DNA from: Spirochaetaceae bacterium
Lineage (GTDB): Bacteria; Spirochaetota; Spirochaetia; WTKD01
Assembly (NCBI GenBank): GCA_011524535.1
Contig: WTKD01000005.1
Coordinates: forward strand, 62,001-126,000
Reading direction: 5' to 3'
Length of the DNA stretch: 64,000 nt
A program made the translations under genes and the position numbers. The notes under the pieces were generated by a model that was given only the letters and a program-made list of their open reading frames with translations, did not search any database and had not been told where the DNA came from. Position 1 is the first letter of the stretch. The number at the start of each line of letters is the position of its first letter. Below are positions 1-8,041 of the stretch, in pieces.

Positions 1-116
1 AACTCATGATTTATTTCACCAGAAATAAATAGCGTTCTTGTCTTGAGAGATTTCTCAAGAAGAGAATCAGTCTTTGCCTTGCCTTGTTCTGCACTATATT
101 CATCTAGAATTTTCAT
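1..116 (-). CDS. clpP: ClpP-like protease subunit, N-terminus only
   Basis: This gene runs off the left edge; 38 codons from an ATG at 116 are visible on the minus strand. The translated end contains TRTLFISGEIN, which resembles the segment near the N-terminus of ClpP serine protease subunits (R-x-[IL]-F-[IL]-x-G-E-[IV]). The catalytic Ser-His-Asp residues lie outside the window, so activity cannot be judged. It is divergent from era with only 29 bases between the two start codons, so the promoters of one or both must overlap coding sequence. No clear Shine-Dalgarno site precedes the ATG. The family call rests on one short motif and is moderately sure. Confidence 0.55.
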   Translation of the reverse strand, partial: MKILDEYSAEQGKAKTDSLLEKSLKTRTLFISGEINHE

Positions 117-145
117 ATACGCTATGATAGGTAGAAAAAGCAGTA

Positions 146-1051
146 ATGCCAAGAAAAACATTCCGTGCAGGCTTCATTACATTGATCGGGAGACCTTCAA
201 CTGGGAAGTCTACGTTCCTGAACGAAGTGTTGGACCAGAAGGTATCCATTGTATCACCCTATCCCCAATCGACTCGAAATCTAATTCGAGGCATTCATAA
301 TCTTGAAAACGGACAACTGGTATTTGTGGACACACCCGGATTCCATTTGTCGAACAAGCGTTTCAACAAGCGCCTCACCTCGCTTCTCTACCACGCCCTC
401 GACTCTGTAGACTTGCAGCTATATTTTGTCGATGCAACACGAAAACTGGGAACAGAAGATGAGCAGATCCAAAAACTCATCGAAGGAAATAATACACCCA
501 GCATTGTAATAATAAACAAATGTGACATAGCCCCCCCGGAAAAAATTATTAACCTCCAGAAATATTTCAAAGAAAAGGATTGGGTAAAAGAAATATTTGC
601 AATCAGCGCTCTAACACATGGCGGTATCCCAAATCTTCTGAGTCATATTGAAAATGCCCTTCCTATCCACCCTCCCTACTATCCCGACACGGTGTATACC
701 GACCAACATCCATCGTTGCGTATCACCGAAATTATACGCCACACATGCTGGGAAAATTTCAAACAAGAAATTCCTTATGCATTGTATGTCGAAATAGAAA
801 AAAGCCTCGTACATAAGGACGATAACAATGAAATTACATCGGTTGATCTTGATGTGATTATTTATGTAGACAGCAAAAGTCATATTCCAATCGTAGTGGG
901 CAAAAAGGGTAGCCAAATAAAAAAGCTTCGCGAATCGAGTTCAAAAATATTGAAAAATGTATTCCCCTATCCTATCGAACTACATCTCCAATGCAAACAA
1001 AAGCCAAAATGGCGAACAAATTCAGCCGTGTTGAATAAAACCATCTATTGA
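146..1051 (+). CDS. era: GTPase Era
   Basis: Era is a GTPase that binds 16S rRNA during 30S subunit maturation. The 301-residue product has the usual length and both domains. The G domain shows the P-loop GRPSTGKS at 15-22, the switch-like SPYPQSTR at 37-44, DTPG at 62-65 and NKCD at 124-127. The C-terminal KH RNA-binding domain has the GKKG loop at 252-255. A weak GGTAG-like ribosome site lies about 12 bases upstream. The gene stands alone on the plus strand, divergent from the clpP-like gene and convergent with rpiA, whose stop is 20 bases beyond the era stop. Nothing about the protein looks unusual. Confidence 0.96.
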   Translation: MPRKTFRAGFITLIGRPSTGKSTFLNEVLDQKVSIVSPYPQSTRNLIRGIHNLENGQLVFVDTPGFHLSNKRFNKRLTSLLYHALDSVDLQLYFVDATRKLGTEDEQIQKLIEGNNTPSIVIINKCDIAPPEKIINLQKYFKEKDWVKEIFAISALTHGGIPNLLSHIENALPIHPPYYPDTVYTDQHPSLRITEIIRHTCWENFKQEIPYALYVEIEKSLVHKDDNNEITSVDLDVIIYVDSKSHIPIVVGKKGSQIKKLRESSSKILKNVFPYPIELHLQCKQKPKWRTNSAVLNKTIY

Positions 1052-1070
1052 TATCTTGTGGCAAAGGGTA

Positions 1071-1787
1071 TCACCAAGAAATTTTTCTTGCTTCTGTGTT
1101 TGTTCCGTTGTGCACTAAATACGTGTAACTTCTTTCCACGAACAATCCGTGCGCAAGAACATAGGGTTCATTTGACAACAGAGTCGCCAGCCGTTTTGGA
1201 TCTTTGATCGTATCGTATTGTATGTCGAGTATGACAGCTGCGTTTTCGGTGCGAGCTGGTCCAAATATCCTATCTCCACGCCGCAATGTTATCGCTTTTT
1301 TCTCACACCCAACGAGCTTTGAAAGGGAATCTATAGCAATGGTAACCGAGTAAGGAGGAACTTCCACCGGTAATGGGACGGTCAGACTGTCTATTTCTTT
1401 TTCATCGGTGATAAGAATAAGGTATTCTGTCGATACCTGTGCAAGTATTTTTTCCCTCAGCAGAGCTCCCCCACCTCCCTTGATCATCGCTCCACGAGCA
1501 TCGATTTGATCCGCACCATCGACGGTAAGGTCGAGGCATACATCATTGGGTTCGATTTGTTCCAATGAGCAAACCGGCAATTGCAAGGCAGTGCATCTGT
1601 GGAGCGTATCTTCACTGGTTACAAAAAACGTACAATCGTGAAGATCATTAATACGCTGAGACAATGCTTTCAGAAAATATGCCACCGTGCTGCCAGTGCC
1701 AAGTCCGATCCGCATACCGTTTGACACATATGAATCGCATGCGTAACTAGCAAGAAAGTTCTTTTTATCTTCAATTAATGTCGACAT
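1071..1787 (-). CDS. rpiA: Ribose-5-phosphate isomerase A
   Basis: RpiA interconverts ribose 5-phosphate and ribulose 5-phosphate in the non-oxidative pentose phosphate pathway. The 238-residue product carries the phosphate-binding loop GLGTGST at 28-34, the active-site DGADQID at 90-96 and KGGGGALLREK at 103-113. The start codon is four bases after the lysS stop codon, so it is almost certainly the second gene of a lysS-rpiA transcript. Length and motifs are normal for RpiA rather than the unrelated RpiB. Confidence 0.95.
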   Translation of the reverse strand: MSTLIEDKKNFLASYACDSYVSNGMRIGLGTGSTVAYFLKALSQRINDLHDCTFFVTSEDTLHRCTALQLPVCSLEQIEPNDVCLDLTVDGADQIDARGAMIKGGGGALLREKILAQVSTEYLILITDEKEIDSLTVPLPVEVPPYSVTIAIDSLSKLVGCEKKAITLRRGDRIFGPARTENAAVILDIQYDTIKDPKRLATLLSNEPYVLAHGLFVERSYTYLVHNGTNTEARKISW

Positions 1788-1791
1788 TGCT

Positions 1792-3351
1792 TTATTCCGC
1801 GCGTTGCAGAAGGGTCAATATCTTCTCTTTACCCAAAAGTTCCATAAATCCCGCCAGTCGTGGCCCTTGGTCACGTCCTATCAAATACTGATACAAACCA
1901 ACACATAATTGTTTTATCGGTACTTCACAATCAGCACTTATTCGATGCAATAATTCGGTGTATCGCTTGGTTACTAACCCATCCGCTTCGTCTTCTAATA
2001 TACGTGCAAAAGCCATTACTGCACTGTGAATCTCAGGAGGAAGCGTTGGTAATACATCATCTACAGAACCCAGGGAAAACACAAAATCGGGTGGAGCATA
2101 TTTTTGCAGCCAGTGCTTAGCACATTGAGCACGTGAAACAAGAAAATCGCTATCATCAGCTTCTATATCCAAATGATCGAGTAAATGCTGGATATTCAAA
2201 TCATGTATCTGCAAAAGGTTACATAAATGCCGGAAAGGGATCGAATAGGGCAATTTTGTCGTCGATTCATCGATCTGTGAATACTTCCATATACAGGACT
2301 CTTTTTCTGCCCGCTCTTCGCTACACTCATCGATGCGGTGGGCATACCGTGCACAGCGGTCATAATCTTCGTATATTTTTAGAGTATCGAGGTCAAATGA
2401 AACAACAAATTCACTATTCGGTCGAGACCGCACAAACATATACCTAATCACTTCTGGTTGATACACCTGCAAGACATCCTCTAATGTCACAACCATGCCC
2501 TCAGAAGAAGACATTTTCCCGCTTATACCCTTTATGCCAACAAAATCAAATTGAAACCCGAATGGGGCATCGCGATCAAATACTTCGCGTGAAATACAGC
2601 CACCGCTCTCGAAACTGCCTCCCTTTGAAAAATGGTCCTTTCCCGAAGCTTCCGCCGTCACATCAAAATAGCTCCAACGCATAGGCCAATCTATACGCCA
2701 CAATAATTTAACCCGATCGGTCTTCCGAATATCTGGTATTGTGTATACCGTTCCCGACGAATCGCATCGATACACGATACCCCATTTATTGTCCCATTCC
2801 ACAATTTCGGTCGTATCTTTTTCTGAAAATTCACTGTATACAGTGATCGGCCACCAGTCTTCAGGAAGATCGGTAGTACGATATCTGTTCAATATTTCTC
2901 GTAACTGGGCTCTATGCTGCAATGCAACCCTTATTAGTTCAGCATAAGTCGATTGTCGATAATATGCAGATTGATAGATATATTCCGGATGTACACCAAC
3001 TCCTTGCAGAATTTGTTCTACTGGCTTTTCATGTGCTTCGGCATAAGAATTGTAACCAGTAACGGGCGAAGGTATACCATCTAGCGGTTTTCGCAAATGT
3101 TCCTCGTACAATGCATTTACATAGGGGGGAATCTTTCGAAATGCATCAAAATCATCCCATATATGAATATGACGCACCGAAACCCCCGTCGCACGCAGGG
3201 CTCTCGCAAGGATTTCAATGGTTATAAATTCCCGGAAATTGCCAAAATGTACTTTCCCCGAGGGAGTAATTCCAGACGCACATACAAACGTAGTTTTTTC
3301 TGGATGTTTGCGATTCAATTGTTTTGCATAACTATCTGCCCAATGACTCAT
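1792..3351 (-). CDS. lysS: Lysyl-tRNA synthetase, class I (archaeal type)
   Basis: This enzyme charges tRNA-Lys. It is the class I Rossmann-fold form, not the class II LysRS of most bacteria: the HIGH-like signature is HFGN at 35-38 and the second signature is KMSSS at 279-283. At 519 residues it matches known class I LysRS lengths. This form is characteristic of archaea, spirochaetes and some alphaproteobacteria, and it is one of the better lineage clues in the window. rpiA follows four bases downstream. The start ATG at 3351 is directly followed by a typical N-terminal SYAKQL-like segment, so the start is well supported. Confidence 0.95.
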   Translation of the reverse strand: MSHWADSYAKQLNRKHPEKTTFVCASGITPSGKVHFGNFREFITIEILARALRATGVSVRHIHIWDDFDAFRKIPPYVNALYEEHLRKPLDGIPSPVTGYNSYAEAHEKPVEQILQGVGVHPEYIYQSAYYRQSTYAELIRVALQHRAQLREILNRYRTTDLPEDWWPITVYSEFSEKDTTEIVEWDNKWGIVYRCDSSGTVYTIPDIRKTDRVKLLWRIDWPMRWSYFDVTAEASGKDHFSKGGSFESGGCISREVFDRDAPFGFQFDFVGIKGISGKMSSSEGMVVTLEDVLQVYQPEVIRYMFVRSRPNSEFVVSFDLDTLKIYEDYDRCARYAHRIDECSEERAEKESCIWKYSQIDESTTKLPYSIPFRHLCNLLQIHDLNIQHLLDHLDIEADDSDFLVSRAQCAKHWLQKYAPPDFVFSLGSVDDVLPTLPPEIHSAVMAFARILEDEADGLVTKRYTELLHRISADCEVPIKQLCVGLYQYLIGRDQGPRLAGFMELLGKEKILTLLQRAE

Positions 3352-3447
3352 TTTCTAATAATATACAATGAAAAGGCTTTGGTTAAAGTCTTCACCAAGA
3401 CAAAATGTTTTGATGAAGTAGGTAAAAAAAACACCGATGATATTGCC

Positions 3448-4191
3448 ATGAATACTTCTACTTTTAGTACAATATTTTTTGCTGTATGTGCACTATGCGT
3501 AGTTCTTCTGTCGGCGTTTCCTATATTCTCACAGGAACTATCATTCGGATACGATATACACGTTAAAGACGGCACATCACCGGTGCATTTTCCCATTGCG
3601 TCTGAGGAAGAAATTCAAAGCATGATTTCTCATTCTCGAAAAAAGAATATTTCCAATGGTCACAAGCTACAGGGAATCGCATCCTGGTATGGAACAAAAT
3701 TCCAGGGGAGAGAAACCGCTAATGGTGAAATATTTGACACCTACGAACTCACAGCCGCACATAAAACGCTTCCTTTTGGTACGATTGTCAGAGTAATCAA
3801 TCAGGAAAATGAGAAAGAAACAACGGTACGCATAAACGATAGGGGTCCATTTGTAGAAGATCGAGTCATTGATCTCAGTCTCGCTGCTGCAACAACTCTA
3901 GGGTTTGCTCAAAACGGTATTGCGCAAGTGGCAATCGAAATTGTTTCATCCCCCCCCGAAGAAAAATTTGTCACTTTGCAAATATCTGCATTTTCAGACA
4001 AAGAAAATGCCTTCGCCTTACAGAAAGAACTCGCAAACAATAACATCTCCACCGATATCCTTGAGTCCAGCGACAAAACAATTTTTCGTGTAAGCATTTC
4101 TAAGTTGCCAAAAGAAAACCTCGAACAAACAATCAATTCACTCGCTGCTATTGGCTACTCTTCACCCCTAACGAAGCCCTTTGTCGAGTAA
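3448..4191 (+). CDS. rlpA: RlpA-like septal ring lytic transglycosylase with SPOR domain
   Basis: This is a secreted cell-wall protein. The start at 3448 was chosen because it gives a clean signal peptide (hydrophobic core about residues 7-24, likely cut near FSQ-E); the open frame extends upstream into lysS but that part is antisense and lacks protein-like character. The double-psi beta-barrel domain begins at GIASWYG (76-82) and contains H105 in AAHKTLPFGT and D131 in RINDRGPF, the two residues tied to lytic transglycosylase activity in RlpA. A C-terminal SPOR-type domain (about 170-247) would bind denuded peptidoglycan at the septum. The 247-residue length is typical. No strong Shine-Dalgarno site is visible. 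Confidence 0.85.
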   Translation: MNTSTFSTIFFAVCALCVVLLSAFPIFSQELSFGYDIHVKDGTSPVHFPIASEEEIQSMISHSRKKNISNGHKLQGIASWYGTKFQGRETANGEIFDTYELTAAHKTLPFGTIVRVINQENEKETTVRINDRGPFVEDRVIDLSLAAATTLGFAQNGIAQVAIEIVSSPPEEKFVTLQISAFSDKENAFALQKELANNNISTDILESSDKTIFRVSISKLPKENLEQTINSLAAIGYSSPLTKPFVE

Positions 4192-4516
4192 TACGAGACC
4201 CTCTCAATAGGGATGGACCATTACGGTGTTCACGTATACCTCTGAGGCTAGATCAATGGTTCGGTTCAGTGCGGTGCAAAACCATCTGAACCCGAGATAG
4301 CTTTGTTGTGGGTATGTAATTATATCCACGCAAAAGATAGGCGTTCTGCAACGCTGCCAACGCACAGAAATGAACGCTTTCTATGACGAATGATGAGAAG
4401 TCGGATAACCTTTCTTTCCGCTAAAAAAGGTCGAAAATATTCCCACCCAAGGGAAAACTGTTAAGGATGCTTTTCGATACCTGTTTTTTCTTTGCAAAAG
4501 GCTGAACTCGTTTTCG
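4192..4516. other. Gene-free region with several strong hairpins; possible structured RNA
   Basis: No convincing ORF is present on either strand. The sequence holds a hairpin at 4261-4294 (arms GGTTCAG and CTGAACC, extended by TCG/CGA around a bulged C, with an inner GGT/ACC pair). A second candidate stem pairs GCGTTC and GAACGC at about 4346-4380. The terminator-like structure at 4428-4490 follows. The stretch is unusually long for this compact genome. I compared it by eye with tmRNA, RNase P RNA, SRP RNA and cobalamin-riboswitch cores and found no match. It could be a small RNA ending at the 4484-4489 T tract or merely a structured 3' untranslated region of rlpA. Confidence 0.35.
4428..4490. 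terminator. Bidirectional terminator-like hairpin
   Basis: AGGTCGAAAA (4428-4437) pairs with TTTTCGATACCT (4471-4482), with a two-base bulge. It encloses a smaller TTCCC/GGGAA hairpin (4440-4455). A run of six T (4484-4489) follows on the plus strand. Six A (4423-4428) lie on the other side, giving a T run on the minus strand too. It could stop both transcripts from rlpA and minus-strand transcripts coming from guaA. Confidence 0.55.
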
Positions 4517-4545
4517 TTGATAAGTTAATGAAACTGTTTTATAAT
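4517..4545 (+). promoter_or_regulatory. Consensus sigma-70 promoter of the CAU tRNA gene
   Basis: TTGATA at 4517-4522 and TATAAT at 4540-4545 are separated by exactly 17 bases. The -10 box ends eight bases before the first tRNA nucleotide, so transcription would start at or just before the mature 5' end. Confidence 0.8.
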
Positions 4546-4553
4546 TCCGTATC

Positions 4554-4627
4554 GGGCCTATAGCTCAGTTGGTTAGAGCAACGGACTCATAATCCGTGGG
4601 TCCCAGGTTCAAGTCCTGGTGGGCCCA
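4554..4627 (+). tRNA. tRNA with CAU anticodon, probably tRNA-Ile2 (lysidine type)
   Basis: A complete 74-nucleotide cloverleaf is visible. The acceptor stem pairs GGGCCTA with TGGGCCC and is followed by discriminator A. The D arm is GCTC/GAGC, the anticodon loop is CTCATAA and the T arm is CCAGG/CCTGG with loop TTCAAGT. CCA is not encoded. The anticodon CAU alone fits elongator Met or Ile2; the stem-loop context GGACTCATAATCC and the GGGCCTATAGCTC start resemble bacterial isoleucine tRNAs, so Ile2 is favoured. It is not the initiator because it lacks the C1 mismatch and the three consecutive G-C pairs. Confidence 0.9.
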
Positions 4628-4698
4628 CTCTTGTCTTTCCTAGTACACAATTTTTTATGGGCGTAGATGGTCATTATGTTATTTTTTCTAATGTAGTT

Positions 4699-6237
4699 CT
4701 ATTCCCATTCTATGGTTGCTGGGGGTTTTGAACTTATATCGTAGACAACACGGTTAACTCCATTCACCTCGTTTATAATCCGATTTGCTATATGTCCCAG
4801 CAAAGAATGGGGTAATGGGGCCCAATCTGCGGTCATAGCGTCTACACTTTCCACCGCACGCAATGCAATAACATGTTCATACGTGCGCCCATCGCCCATG
4901 ACCCCGACGCTTCGTACCGGCAAAAAGACACAAAAGGCCTGCCACACCTGATCATAATACCCCGAGGATTCCAGTTCTTGCATAAAAATTGCATCTGCTT
5001 CCCGGAGGAGATCTGCTCGCTCTTCCGTAACATCTCCCAGAATTCGTACCGCAAGACCTGGCCCAGGAAAAGGATGACGATTGAGCATACCTTCGGGTAA
5101 ATCCAACTCCGCACCCAGTTTACGCACTTCATCCTTAAACAATTCCCGGAGGGGCTCAATAAGCTCTAAATTCAAAATATCTGATATTCCCACATTATGG
5201 TGATTTTTTATGGTTGCGCTTGGACCCCGAACATGCTGGCTTTCGATAACATCTGGATACAATGTGCCTTGTGCAAAATATGCGACATTTTCGATTTTTT
5301 TTGCTTCTGCATGAAAAACATCAACAAAAAGCTGGCGAATAATTGTTCGCTTCTCTTGGGGATCGGTGATTCCTTTCAAGGTCGAAAAAAAACGTTCCTT
5401 AGCGTCAACCACAACTAGAGAAACACCAAAATGCTTCTCGAATACCTTTTGTACTTCGAAGGCTTCATTTTTTCGCATCAACCCATGATCAACAAGTATA
5501 CACACCAATTTCTCTGGAACAGCACGATGAACCAAGGCGGCGACAACCGAAGAATCAACCCCGCCCGATAATCCACATATTATCTTCCCGGTATGAGCTT
5601 GTTCACGGATAATTTTGCATTGTTCTGCTATAAAATTCCCCATGGTCCACGAAGGACTCACATTACAAACATCGCGTACAAACCTGTGGAAAATTTCTTT
5701 TCCCCGTGGCGTATGGTGTACTTCTGGATGAAATTGAACACCAGCAATCGGTAATGTCTTGTGCTGGATAGCAACGATCGGTGCATTCTCGCTAGATGCA
5801 AGCGTTTCAAACTCTGGGGCTATGCTATCCAAACTATCGCCATGGCTCATCCATACAGCGACCTCTTCCTCCGCATCAAAACAAGAAAAAATCCCCTTTG
5901 CTTTTTTTACACGTATAGCAGTTTTTCCATACTCACGATGTTCGGACAAACCAACCTCGCCGCCGAATTGCACGTTAATGAGCTGCATACCGTAGCAAAT
6001 GCCAAGAATGGGTATTCCAAGCTCCCATACACCCGAATCAACGCGGGGATGTACTGTATTTTCTACCGAAGAAGGTCCTCCACTAAGAATAATACCGGCA
6101 GGATCGAAGGCTTTAATGTTCTCAAGATTCACATCATGAGGGAAAATCTCACAATAGACCTGTAATTCGCGAACGCGCCTGGCAATTAATTGAGTAACCT
6201 GACTACCAAAGTCGAGAATGAGAACCGAATTATTCAT
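4699..6237 (-). CDS. guaA: GMP synthase (glutamine-hydrolysing)
   Basis: GuaA converts XMP to GMP with ATP and glutamine. The N-terminal class I amidotransferase domain has the nucleophile Cys81 in GICYGMQ and H170/E172 in QFHPEV. The ATP pyrophosphatase domain has SGGVDSS at 224-230, and the C-terminal dimerization domain ends in the typical SKPPATIEWE. I chose the ATG at 6237, which starts just before the conserved LILDFGSQ and gives 512 residues. A GTG at 6279 that overlaps the guaB stop (TAGTG) would add 14 residues of unusual sequence. The gene follows guaB on the same strand, so the two last steps of GMP synthesis are co-transcribed. Confidence 0.95.
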   Translation of the reverse strand: MNNSVLILDFGSQVTQLIARRVRELQVYCEIFPHDVNLENIKAFDPAGIILSGGPSSVENTVHPRVDSGVWELGIPILGICYGMQLINVQFGGEVGLSEHREYGKTAIRVKKAKGIFSCFDAEEEVAVWMSHGDSLDSIAPEFETLASSENAPIVAIQHKTLPIAGVQFHPEVHHTPRGKEIFHRFVRDVCNVSPSWTMGNFIAEQCKIIREQAHTGKIICGLSGGVDSSVVAALVHRAVPEKLVCILVDHGLMRKNEAFEVQKVFEKHFGVSLVVVDAKERFFSTLKGITDPQEKRTIIRQLFVDVFHAEAKKIENVAYFAQGTLYPDVIESQHVRGPSATIKNHHNVGISDILNLELIEPLRELFKDEVRKLGAELDLPEGMLNRHPFPGPGLAVRILGDVTEERADLLREADAIFMQELESSGYYDQVWQAFCVFLPVRSVGVMGDGRTYEHVIALRAVESVDAMTADWAPLPHSLLGHIANRIINEVNGVNRVVYDISSKPPATIEWE

Positions 6238-6278
6238 GGGGATATTGTCGTCACACGAAGTATATACACGGCGATCCA

Positions 6279-7772
6279 CTAATTCATAGGATAGTTCGGG
6301 GCTGCTTTTGTAATTGTAACGTCGTGTATATGGCTTTCACGTAGCCCCGCGGGTGAAATCCTTACGAAGGTTCCCTTTTCATACAGTTCACGCAAGGTGC
6401 ATGCGCCAACATATCCCATGCCTGCCCGAATTCCACCAACAAGCTGATATATAGTATTTGAAACGGGTCCTCTATACGGAACTCTCCCTTCAATGCCTTC
6501 TGGAACTAATTTGCTATCGAGTTCAAATTCATCTTTTTCATCTTGAAAATACCTATCTCGACTTCCTTCCATCATCGCATCTAAACTCCCCATTCCTCGG
6601 TATAATTTGTAGAATCGACCTTGATATAGAATCTTTTTACCGGGAGTCTCATCGGTTCCAGCAAGCAATGATCCTAGCATAACCGAATCGGCCCCTGCTG
6701 CAAAAGCCTTTACTATGTCGCCACTAAATATAATTCCACCATCTGCAATGAGTGGCACCCCTGCTTCACAAGTAATTTCTGAAACGTTCAAGATTGCTGT
6801 TAATTGAGGAACTCCCACCCCTGCAACAATGCGAGTTGTACAGATAGACCCTGCTCCTATACCCACTTTTACACCATCTACACCAAGATCTATCAATGCC
6901 TTGGCTGCTTCGCTGGTTGCGATATTACCAGCAACAACGTCTATGCTCGCATACTCTTTTCGAACATTCCTCACCACCTCCATGACACGTTTGCTGTGCC
7001 CATGGGCTGTATCTACAACTATGGCATCAACACCAGCTTCTACAAGTGCTGCAACACGTGCATGCGTGTTGACATCTGTACCTACGGCTGCTGCAACGCG
7101 CAATCGACCTTGATCATCTTTGTTTGCATGGGGATAGAGTCCAAGTTGTTCGATATCTTTGATGGTAATCAATCCAAACAGCGTGCCGTCATCTTCGACT
7201 ACCAATAACTTTTCTATCCTGCGTGTATGGAGTATTTTTTTTGATTCTTCTAATGAAATACCAGGTGATACCGTTATCAAATTTTCCTTGGTCATAACCT
7301 CAGAAACGAGTTTTTTTGAATCAGATTCAAATCGTAAATCTCTATTCGTTAAGATACCAACCAATTTCTTCGAAGCATTGACAACCGGAATACCGCTGAT
7401 ATGCGATTCTTTCATAATCCGTTTCGCCTCACCAATGGGCGCTTTAGGACCAATAGTGATGGGTTGTTGGATTACGCTACCTTCATTTTTTTTCACACGG
7501 CGAACCGCTGCCGCCTGGTTAGTAATAGGCAGATTTCTATGTAACACACCTATCCCCCCTGCATGGGCCAAGGCTATAGCCATCTCTGCTTCGGTCACGG
7601 TGTCCATTGCAGCACTAGCCAGGGGTATATTCAATCGGATTCGTCTTGAAAACCAGGTCGACAAACTAACCTCGGAAGGGAGTACTTCACTCGCACCGGG
7701 CTGTAATAATACATCATCATAGGTTAAGGCGTCTTTGGGATTATCTTTTGGCACACTGTTTATCTTCTTCAT
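6279..7772 (-). CDS. guaB: IMP dehydrogenase
   Basis: GuaB oxidizes IMP to XMP with NAD+, the rate-limiting step of GMP synthesis. The 497-residue product has the TIM-barrel start TYDDVLLQP at 17-25, two CBS domains inserted at about 100-215, and the catalytic loop GAGSICTTR with nucleophile Cys311. Most homologues have GPGS at this loop; here it is GAGS. It is first in the guaB-guaA unit. The 270 bases upstream, shared with the divergent copA, carry several AT-rich -10-like elements, but I could not fix a convincing promoter or a purine riboswitch there. Confidence 0.96.
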   Translation of the reverse strand: MKKINSVPKDNPKDALTYDDVLLQPGASEVLPSEVSLSTWFSRRIRLNIPLASAAMDTVTEAEMAIALAHAGGIGVLHRNLPITNQAAAVRRVKKNEGSVIQQPITIGPKAPIGEAKRIMKESHISGIPVVNASKKLVGILTNRDLRFESDSKKLVSEVMTKENLITVSPGISLEESKKILHTRRIEKLLVVEDDGTLFGLITIKDIEQLGLYPHANKDDQGRLRVAAAVGTDVNTHARVAALVEAGVDAIVVDTAHGHSKRVMEVVRNVRKEYASIDVVAGNIATSEAAKALIDLGVDGVKVGIGAGSICTTRIVAGVGVPQLTAILNVSEITCEAGVPLIADGGIIFSGDIVKAFAAGADSVMLGSLLAGTDETPGKKILYQGRFYKLYRGMGSLDAMMEGSRDRYFQDEKDEFELDSKLVPEGIEGRVPYRGPVSNTIYQLVGGIRAGMGYVGACTLRELYEKGTFVRISPAGLRESHIHDVTITKAAPNYPMN

Positions 7773-8041
7773 ACGTTACCGCACATAGTAGGAAAATTAG
7801 CACATGGCTAGCAAACTATACATAAGGAAGCATATATGATCTCAAAGAAATTATCAAAACCCCACACCATATATGTATATAACACATTAAACATTGCCTT
7901 GAACAAAAAAGCATTTATGCTGTCGGTGGCAAAATTCAAGCAGATGATGCATTTTTAACCTATCTATCTGTTACATCATTCATCCTACACTGTAAAAAAT
8001 TCTTGCTATACAATACAGATATAGTTGCGCCATAATAAAAA

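Noticed and set aside
43-300. 85-residue plus-strand ORF over the clpP-era junction
   Set aside because: It overlaps era in another frame; era motifs are clear and this frame has none.
1860-2947. Plus-strand ORFs across lysS
   Set aside because: All are shadows of the minus-strand lysS frame, which carries the signature motifs.
3097-3447. RlpA open frame extended upstream of 3448
   Set aside because: It is antisense to lysS, lacks protein-like composition, and the signal peptide begins at 3448.
4192-4490. tmRNA, RNase P RNA, SRP RNA or cobalamin riboswitch
   Set aside because: The conserved cores of these RNAs are not found in the sequence by eye.
7773-8041. Purine riboswitch or clear promoter before guaB and copA
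   Set aside because: AT-rich -10-like elements exist but no properly spaced -35 and no riboswitch core could be identified.
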